Assembly (NCBI RefSeq): GCF_022601875.1
Contig: NZ_JAKVIP010000006.1
Span: forward strand, 116,211 to 180,210
Source: Chryseobacterium sp. SSA4.19
GTDB lineage: Bacteria; Bacteroidota; Bacteroidia; Flavobacteriales; Weeksellaceae
Length of the DNA: 64,000 nt
Direction of reading: 5' to 3'
Position numbers and translations under genes: made by a program. Shown here piece after piece: positions 58,895-64,000 of this stretch. Below the pieces are notes generated by a model. That model was not told where the DNA came from and did not search any database. It saw only the letters and a program-made list of their open reading frames with translations. The first letter of the stretch is position 1, and each line of letters begins with the position of its first letter.

Positions 58895-59722
58895 CTAAGC
58901 TAATTTCTTGCCACACTGTTTGCAATACCTTGCATCATCATCAATATCTTCATTCCCGCAACGGTCACATATTTTTTCAAGATTTTGTCTTTTGTTCCGC
59001 ATTTCCGCTGTTACAATTCCTGTAGGTACGGCAATAATTGAGTAACCTGCCAACATGAGAATAACCGCAAAAAATTTTCCCATGGGGGTGATAGGGGATA
59101 CATCACCATAGCCAACGGTAGTTACCGTAACTACGGCCCAGTAGATAGCCTGTGGAATCGTTTCAAAACCAGGCCTTCCGCCTTCAACCATAAACATAAG
59201 AGAACCGACAATCACGGAGAAAATAATTAAAAACAAAAGGAAAATATAGATTTTCCTGGAACTGTTTTTCAATGCCCTTACAATAAGGTAGCCGTCATTC
59301 ATGAAATCCAGAAGATTAAAAATCCTGAAGATTCTCAGCATTCTCAGCATTCTGAAAATCAGAAAATATTTGGTTACCGGAATAAAAAAGCTCAGATAAA
59401 AAGGAACAAGCGCTAAAAAATCAATAATTCCGAAAAAACTGAAGATATAATTCTTTTTATTTTTGATAACGGCAATCCTGGACCAATATTCAGTAGTGAA
59501 AAACAGGGAGATAATCCATTCTAAGATAATAAAAGTATAATGGAATCTCTTGTCCAGTTTCGGAACGCTTTCCATCATAATAATAAAAGTACTGATCAGG
59601 ATCAGGGATAATAAAATAATATCGAACAATTGCCCAAGCTTTGTATCCGAGCGGTATATGATGCGGTAGAGATGTCTTTTCCAGAGGGCATCCCCGGGAA
59701 CAAGATTATGCTCTTTTTCCAT
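58895..59722 (-). CDS. Voltage-gated potassium channel with C-terminal zinc ribbon
   Basis: A 275-residue six-helix ion channel. S4 (about 117-136) has arginines at 124, 127, 130 and 133, every third residue, the mark of a voltage sensor. The pore loop carries TTVGYGD (filter 203-208), predicting K+ selectivity. S6 is AVILMLAGYSIIAVPTGIV. After S6 the tail holds C252-x2-C255 ... C267-x2-C270, a zinc-ribbon (ICDRCGNEDIDDDARYCKQCGK). Such a ribbon could sense metal or redox state or simply stabilise the tetramer. It is followed by the 52-residue membrane protein. Confidence 0.92.
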   Translation of the reverse strand: MEKEHNLVPGDALWKRHLYRIIYRSDTKLGQLFDIILLSLILISTFIIMMESVPKLDKRFHYTFIILEWIISLFFTTEYWSRIAVIKNKKNYIFSFFGIIDFLALVPFYLSFFIPVTKYFLIFRMLRMLRIFRIFNLLDFMNDGYLIVRALKNSSRKIYIFLLFLIIFSVIVGSLMFMVEGGRPGFETIPQAIYWAVVTVTTVGYGDVSPITPMGKFFAVILMLAGYSIIAVPTGIVTAEMRNKRQNLEKICDRCGNEDIDDDARYCKQCGKKLA

Positions 59723-59785
59723 GATAAATCTTTTTTTAAAATTAATAAATTATCCCTACTTTCGTAAGCAAACATACAGAATTAA

Positions 59786-60883
59786 ATGAAAATTAGAGAA
59801 GTTATTTCAAAGATTGAAAAGCGTATTACGCTGCAGCAGGCAGAAGATTTTGATAATGTGGGACTGTTGTGCGGATCCTGGGACCGCAATGTAAGCGGAA
59901 TACTCATATGCCATGATGCTCTGGAAAATGTAGTGGACGAAGCCATTCAGAAAAACTGTAATCTTATCATATGCTTTCACCCGATTATTTTTTCAGGACT
60001 GAAATCATTAACAGGAAAAAATTATGTTGAAAGAGCGGTGATAAAGGCTATTGAAAATAAAGTTGCAATTTATGCCATCCATACAGCTTTCGATAATGAT
60101 TTTTTCGGTGTGAATTATGGGATCTGCAATCAATTAGGATTAAAAAATCTGAATATTCTTCAGCCCAAAAAAGATAATTTAAAGCAGCTGACCGTGTTTG
60201 TCCCTAAAGAATATTCTGAAAAAGTAAGAGAAGCACTCTTTGCCTCAGGTGCCGGAAATATAGGTTTCTACGATGAATGTAGTTTTACTGTTAACGGAAA
60301 CGGGACGTTCAGGCCGAATGAGGGATCAGAACCTTTTTCCGGGCAGCAGAATATCAGGGAAAATGCAGATGAAGATATGATCACAGTCGTTTTTGAAGAT
60401 TATAAACAAGGGCAGATTGTTTCAGCGATGAAAAATGCACATCCTTACGAAGAAGTTGCCCACCAGATTTACAGCCTGAATAATACCAACCCATATTCGG
60501 GGCTCGGAATGTACGGTGATTTCGAAGAACCGGTGGATGAAACGGATTTCCTGGAAATGGTTAAAGAAAAATTCAATCTTGAAGTGATCAGGCATTCAGA
60601 TTTTAATCATAAAAAAATTAAAAGAGTAGGAGTTCTGGGAGGTTCCGGAGCAAGCGGAATACGCTCTGCCATTTCTAAGAATTGTGACGCTTATCTTACC
60701 GGAGATGTAAAATACCATGATTTTTTCCTCGCAGAATCAAAAATGCTGATTTGTGATATCGGGCATTTTGAGTCAGAACAATTTGTAACTCAACAATTAT
60801 TTGAAATTTTTTCACAAAAATTTACTACCTTTGCAATCTCAAAATCTATTGAGAAAACAAACCCGGTAAATTATTTCATTTAA
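59786..60883 (+). CDS. Nif3-like dinuclear metal centre protein
   Basis: 365 residues of the Nif3/YqfO hexameric family (often annotated GTP cyclohydrolase I type 2), including the PII-like insert (about 130-230; LKQLTVFVPKEYSEKVREAL, AHPYEEVAHQIYSL). Metal-site parts include the Asp of HTAFDNDFFGVN and the C-terminal H and E of DIGHFESEQF. At the first pair the usual HH reads F64-H65 (IICFHPIIF), so one histidine ligand is missing. Biological role is unsettled. It starts an operon with the coiled-coil protein 1 base downstream. A TACTTTCG near 59756 resembles a -7 box. Confidence 0.9.
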   Translation: MKIREVISKIEKRITLQQAEDFDNVGLLCGSWDRNVSGILICHDALENVVDEAIQKNCNLIICFHPIIFSGLKSLTGKNYVERAVIKAIENKVAIYAIHTAFDNDFFGVNYGICNQLGLKNLNILQPKKDNLKQLTVFVPKEYSEKVREALFASGAGNIGFYDECSFTVNGNGTFRPNEGSEPFSGQQNIRENADEDMITVVFEDYKQGQIVSAMKNAHPYEEVAHQIYSLNNTNPYSGLGMYGDFEEPVDETDFLEMVKEKFNLEVIRHSDFNHKKIKRVGVLGGSGASGIRSAISKNCDAYLTGDVKYHDFFLAESKMLICDIGHFESEQFVTQQLFEIFSQKFTTFAISKSIEKTNPVNYFI

Positions 60884-60884
60884 T

Positions 60885-61661
60885 ATGGCAAAAACCAACG
60901 ATATTTCAGTTGAAGAGAAGTTAAGAGCTTTATACGATTTGCAGATCATTGATTCTAGATTGGACGAAATCCGAAATACAAGAGGAGAATTGCCAATCGA
61001 AGTAGAGGATCTTGAGATTGAAATCGAAGGTCTTGAAAAAAGAGCTGAAAAATTCCATGCTGATATCAAAGAGCAGGATGACCAGATTAAAACAAAGCAT
61101 GAAGTTATAAACCATGCGAACACTTTAATTGAAAAATACAAATCTCAGCAGGATAGCGTAAGAAACAATAAAGAGTTTGAGGCATTAAGTAAAGAAATTG
61201 AATATCAGGAGCTTGAAATACAGCTTTCTGAAAAAAGAATCAAGGAATTCGGGGCTAAAATAAGCCATAAGAACGAAACGCTTGATGAATTGAACGAAAA
61301 AATCAATGACCTTAAGAATCACCTTAAATTCAAAAAAGAAGAATTGGAAGGTCTGATTTCCGAAACTCAGAAAGAAGAAGAATATCTTATTGAGCAGTCT
61401 AAAGAATATGCCTCTAAAATTGACGAAAGATTATTGGCTTCTTATAACAGAATCAGAACCAACTCTCCAAACGGGCTTGCAGTAGTAGGATTGGAAAGAG
61501 GAGCACCGAAAGGATCTTTCTTCACGATTCCGCCGCAAAAGCAGATGGAAATTGCCCAGAGAAAGAAAATTATTATCGATGAGCATTCAGGAAAAATCCT
61601 TGTGGATGATGAATTGGTAATGGAAGAAAACGAAAGAATGAATTCTGTTATTAAATTCTAA
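60885..61661 (+). CDS. DUF164/CT398-like coiled-coil protein lacking the zinc cysteines
   Basis: 258 residues. About residues 10-190 are a long antiparallel coiled coil (heavy heptads, for example LEIEIEGLEKRAEKFHADIK), followed by the C4-type zinc ribbon region of the family. There the usual GVCTGCHMRLPPQ reads GAPKGSFFTIPPQ, and the closing CPSCGRILY reads IDEHSGKILV; no cysteine remains in the protein. It is the second gene of the Nif3 operon (1-base gap), a pairing seen widely in Bacteroidota. Role unknown, perhaps membrane trafficking or RNA-related in other bacteria. Confidence 0.85.
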   Translation: MAKTNDISVEEKLRALYDLQIIDSRLDEIRNTRGELPIEVEDLEIEIEGLEKRAEKFHADIKEQDDQIKTKHEVINHANTLIEKYKSQQDSVRNNKEFEALSKEIEYQELEIQLSEKRIKEFGAKISHKNETLDELNEKINDLKNHLKFKKEELEGLISETQKEEEYLIEQSKEYASKIDERLLASYNRIRTNSPNGLAVVGLERGAPKGSFFTIPPQKQMEIAQRKKIIIDEHSGKILVDDELVMEENERMNSVIKF

Positions 61662-61682
61662 TTTAGTGCATTATTAAATATT

Positions 61683-61713
61683 AAAAAGCTGTTCAGATTT
61701 TGAGCAGCTTTTT
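61683..61713 (+). terminator. Terminator of the Nif3 operon
   Basis: AAAAAGCTGTTC / GAGCAGCTTTTT stem (one G-U pair) ending in TTTTT. Confidence 0.9.
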
Positions 61714-61722
61714 ATCATTTTG

Positions 61723-61756
61723 GATAGTGTTTCACTAACTGTGTAAGTTAAAAAGT
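61723..61756. mobile_element. Solo terminal repeat of an IS256-type element (relic)
   Basis: A 34-base stretch matches the IS end at 63237-63270 at 27 of 34 positions, including an identical 17-base core (TGTGTAAGTTAAAAAGT), in the same orientation. No transposase follows it within 300 bases. It looks like the remaining end of a deleted element. The flanking 61757-62054 holds otherwise only a weak heptad block (61789-61844). Confidence 0.5.
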
Positions 61757-61788
61757 TATTCTTAAAATTTTTGAGTCCTGCAAATCTC

Positions 61789-61844
61789 ATTTCTAGTTAA
61801 TACTTCTATTCAAACCGCAATTTCTAACTTCTATTCCTTCTTCA
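61789..61844. repeat. Weak heptad-repeat block
   Basis: Reverse complement shows tagaagt, tagaaat and tagaagt, attaact heptads akin to those at 871-945, but without a clear second arm. Probably a decayed or partial copy. Confidence 0.35.
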
Positions 61845-62054
61845 TACATTACAAGAAATAGTAAAAATTATTACTGTTACTATTACGAAAATATACACTT
61901 CTTTTTCCTCATGGTTTTTAAGATTCAGCTCTGTGATTAATGTTTAGTCATGCGAAGGTAGGGTAGCCGAAACAAAAATTCTTAATTTTAAAGGAAGCTC
62001 TCAAGTAGATAAAGTTTGATTTTGAGATTTCCCCAACTAATGTACAAACCCTTA

Positions 62055-62603
62055 TTAGTCATAGTTTTTCTCTATCGTAATGAATTTCTTTTCTGCGTCA
62101 GATAGGTTTTTTAAATGTATTGAGACATTAGTTGAAGTAAAAGACGATTGACCAAATTCAATATAAACGTCTTTATTTAAGGAATCAGTATTCAATCGAT
62201 TTGGAATCGTAACTTCATCAGCTTTATTAAAAGTTGATCTATAAAACTCTAATTCACTTGTTAATATAAGTATGCTCCGATATATTTTCTTGGTAAATAT
62301 TGTGTAAAATCCAACTATTATAAAGGCATCTTCGACAAAATACAAATCAGCTTTTCTATAATGAAAACCTAAATTCTTTCTACCAGATGTGAAATTCGAA
62401 CATTTGACATTAAATTTTTTAAAACATATTTTATTATTTATTTTAACTAATTTTTGTAATTCTTTTCGAACAATCTTATCAGAATAGGATCGATCTAAAT
62501 AAATAATGAGAAAAAAGATAGTGAAAATAAATATGACTAGATAATTCATTGCATTGTTGTTTGATACATTACGGTTAACTTCAGGATTTACATATTGAGC
62601 CAT
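62055..62603 (-). CDS. Membrane-anchored protein of unknown function (orphan)
   Basis: 182 residues. One hydrophobic helix at about 19-36 (NYLVIFIFTIFFLIIYL) follows a short polar N-terminus; the rest is a soluble domain with alternating strands (GFHYRKADLYFVEDAFIIVGFYTIF, RSILILTSELEFYRSTFN) and a C-terminal STNVSIHLKNLSDAEKKFI segment. Codon use is more AT-rich than in the housekeeping genes nearby (long runs of A and T, AAA/TTT). It lies alone between a solo IS end and an IS256-family element, so it is accessory DNA. I recognise no family. Confidence 0.6.
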   Translation of the reverse strand: MAQYVNPEVNRNVSNNNAMNYLVIFIFTIFFLIIYLDRSYSDKIVRKELQKLVKINNKICFKKFNVKCSNFTSGRKNLGFHYRKADLYFVEDAFIIVGFYTIFTKKIYRSILILTSELEFYRSTFNKADEVTIPNRLNTDSLNKDVYIEFGQSSFTSTNVSIHLKNLSDAEKKFITIEKNYD

Positions 62604-63236
62604 CTAAATTATATAACTTTATGAAAATAACTTGTAATTTCCATAATTTATTATTGTTTTTAAGATTTGATAGCTTTAAAAATTGATATAAAGCGGCTTA
62701 GTAAATTTACTGAATGTTTGGTGTGATGTATTAATCAGATTTAAATGTTCAAAACATAGGTTCTACCTTACAGCTGATAGATACTTATTCCTGAATTTTC
62801 AATTTTCTCTATATCGTTATCAATGCATACAAAATCAAAGGCCTCCCGTAGGAAGCCTTCGAAACACCAAATCACAAAATATTAATATGAAAAAAATTTA
62901 CTTACTTAATTTAATTTTGTTTAATTGTCCTCTTTTGAACAATACAAATTTACGGCAGCAATAAAAGTTTCTTTGTAGTGGAAAATGGAAGTTCATGTAG
63001 TAAAATAACTACAGGATTGTTCATCTGGTTTAAAACATCTAAGCCCTCAGCACTTTCTAAGTACTGGGGGCTAGATATAATTACTCTTATTTCTATGATA
63101 AAGCTGTCGTAATATAAATTATCATTTCCGTATAATTTTTATCTTGGGTTTAACAAAAAATGCCTACAGATTGGTAACTGGTTATCATGGATTTTTAAAA
63201 TTTTGAAATAAGGCTAAGATTATACAATCTCCCTAC
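62604..63236. other. Gene-poor region beside the IS element
   Basis: About 630 bases with no convincing gene. It holds two hairpins: AAGGCCTCC-CGTA-GGAAGCCTT (about 62838-62860, one mismatch) and AGCCCTCAGCACTT paired with AAGTACTGGGGGCT (63042-63072). On the minus strand the first stem is followed by a T-rich tail and may be a terminator. The region has the look of a decaying accessory junction. Confidence 0.4.
62887..62964 (+). CDS. Possible 25-residue signal-peptide-like remnant
   Basis: ATG 62887 to TAA 62964 encodes 25 residues starting MKKIYLLNLILFNC, which looks like a signal peptide cut short. It lies just after a hairpin (62838-62860). It may be a gene remnant, a leader peptide or chance; nothing more can be said. 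Confidence 0.2.
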   Translation: MKKIYLLNLILFNCPLLNNTNLRQQ

Positions 63237-64000
63237 GACACTCTCCCACAAAGTGTGTAAGTTAAAAAGTCAGGGCTTAGATTTTATAATCTGAGCCTTT
63301 CTTCAAAAATAAGCATAAATTGGTTGAGAACAATACCCCAATTCCGGATAGGCATCGACCATTTTTTTGTGGCTTCTTTTAAAGCCAGGTAAACAGATTT
63401 CAAGACCGCATCATCCGTAGGAAAAGACATTTTGTTTTTGGTGTATTTTCGGATTTTGCCGTTGAGATTCTCAATTAAATTGGTGGTGTAAATGATTTTA
63501 CGGATTTCTAAAGGAAATTCAAAAAATACGGTCAATTCATCCCAATTATCCCTCCAGGATTTGATGGCGTAGGAATATTTGGATTCCCATTTTTCTGCAA
63601 AATCAGTGAGAGCTGCTTCAGCCGCCTGTTTTGTTGGAGCAGTATAAATGTGCTTCATATCAGCAGAGAACTCTTTTCTATCCTTCCAGACCACATATTT
63701 ACAAGCATTTCTGATTTGATGAACCACACAGATTTGGGTTTGAGATTCAGGAAAAACAGAACGGATAGTCTGGGTAAATCCGTTTAAATTATCGGTAGCA
63801 GTGATCAGGATATCTTCTACACCACGGGCTTTAAGATCCGTTAAGACCCCCATCCAGAAGCTCGAACTTTCATTCTTACCGAGCCACATTCCCAGTACTT
63901 CTTTTTTCCCTTCACGATTCAGACCTACTGCCAAATAGATGGTTTTGTTAATGACCTTGGAGTTTTCACGAACCTTGAATACGATTCCGTCCATCCAGAC
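63237..64000 (-). mobile_element. IS256-family insertion sequence, left part (runs off window)
   Basis: The terminal inverted repeat begins near 63237 (GACACTCTCCCACAAAGTGT) and the transposase 3' end at 63284. The element continues past base 64000. Its end shares 27 of 34 bases with the solo repeat at 61723. The target-site duplication cannot be checked because the other end lies outside. Confidence 0.8.
63284..64000 (-). CDS. IS256-family transposase, C-terminal part
   Basis: About 239 codons, open at the window edge, so the start lies beyond base 64000 (the internal M at 63994 is not the start; it is preceded in frame by V-W). The Mutator/IS256 DDE signatures are clear: [17 protein letters not shown], the second-aspartate region [25 protein letters not shown], and [20 protein letters not shown] near the catalytic Glu. 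These enzymes copy DNA by a circular intermediate. No frameshift or stop is seen in the visible part, so the copy may be active. Confidence 0.92.
   Translation of the reverse strand, partial: VWMDGIVFKVRENSKVINKTIYLAVGLNREGKKEVLGMWLGKNESSSFWMGVLTDLKARGVEDILITATDNLNGFTQTIRSVFPESQTQICVVHQIRNACKYVVWKDRKEFSADMKHIYTAPTKQAAEAALTDFAEKWESKYSYAIKSWRDNWDELTVFFEFPLEIRKIIYTTNLIENLNGKIRKYTKNKMSFPTDDAVLKSVYLALKEATKKWSMPIRNWGIVLNQFMLIFEERLRL

Overview
The window looks like chromosomal DNA of a member of the Bacteroidota, most likely order Flavobacteriales and plausibly Chryseobacterium or a close relative (the genus is inference). The signs are: AT-rich DNA; starts without Shine-Dalgarno sequences but preceded by the Bacteroidota -7 box TAnnTTTG; four proteins with type IX secretion (T9SS) C-terminal sorting domains; two DUF5686 outer-membrane proteins; a 2-oxoacid dehydrogenase E1 with alpha and beta subunits fused; and a DNA polymerase III alpha subunit with a fused DnaQ-like exonuclease. 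No rRNA, tRNA or CRISPR array was seen.

Layout. 1-3.1 kb: a leftward operon, DUF1599 / DoxX-type membrane protein / TerB-like protein / tpiA, divergent from folP. 4-9.5 kb: a small unknown gene and two paralogous DUF5686 genes. 9.5-9.9 kb: a dispersed palindromic repeat and a perfect 39-bp hairpin. 10-16.3 kb: alaS, a D-2-hydroxyacid dehydrogenase, an acidic small protein, a lipoprotein MsrA-MsrB fusion, an unknown membrane protein. 16.4-24.8 kb: an ABC-2 exporter pair, an unusual AAA ATPase, prfB, a DedA protein, a lipoprotein esterase, a DUF808 protein, an acyltransferase. 24.8-31.3 kb: a T9SS delta-60 repeat protein, the grpE-dnaJ operon, mntH, a DUF937-OmpA protein. 31.4-39.9 kb: proS, divergent from a glycine/FR-rich lipoprotein and a FadL-type porin; a methyltransferase-ZIP transporter pair; an RlmL-like rRNA methyltransferase; a glycosyltransferase. 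40-47.3 kb: a gamma-family PLP enzyme divergent from an Lrp regulator, a bestrophin, the fused E1, a T9SS subtilase. 47.6-58.6 kb: dnaE and two paralogous T9SS surface proteins. 58.7-61.7 kb: a previously uncalled 52-residue membrane protein, a voltage-gated K+ channel, a Nif3-like gene and a coiled-coil protein. 61.7-64 kb: an accessory end with a solo IS256-type terminal repeat, an orphan gene, and an IS256-family element running off the window.

Most of the window is housekeeping DNA; the interest is in details. (1) Several intergenic hairpins are built from degenerate 7-bp repeats (871-945, 3991-4056, 27676-27742, and a weaker 61789-61844). (2) Six proteins lack metal ligands that their families normally carry: the DnaE PHP domain, the ProS C-terminal domain, two of four DnaJ zinc motifs, MsrB, the Nif3 di-His pair, and the DUF164 zinc ribbon. 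AlaS and the K+ channel keep theirs. (3) An AAA ATPase with an IF2N-like head has altered Walker A and B motifs. (4) -7 boxes overlap or lie downstream of several apparent upstream starts and so fix the true start codons.
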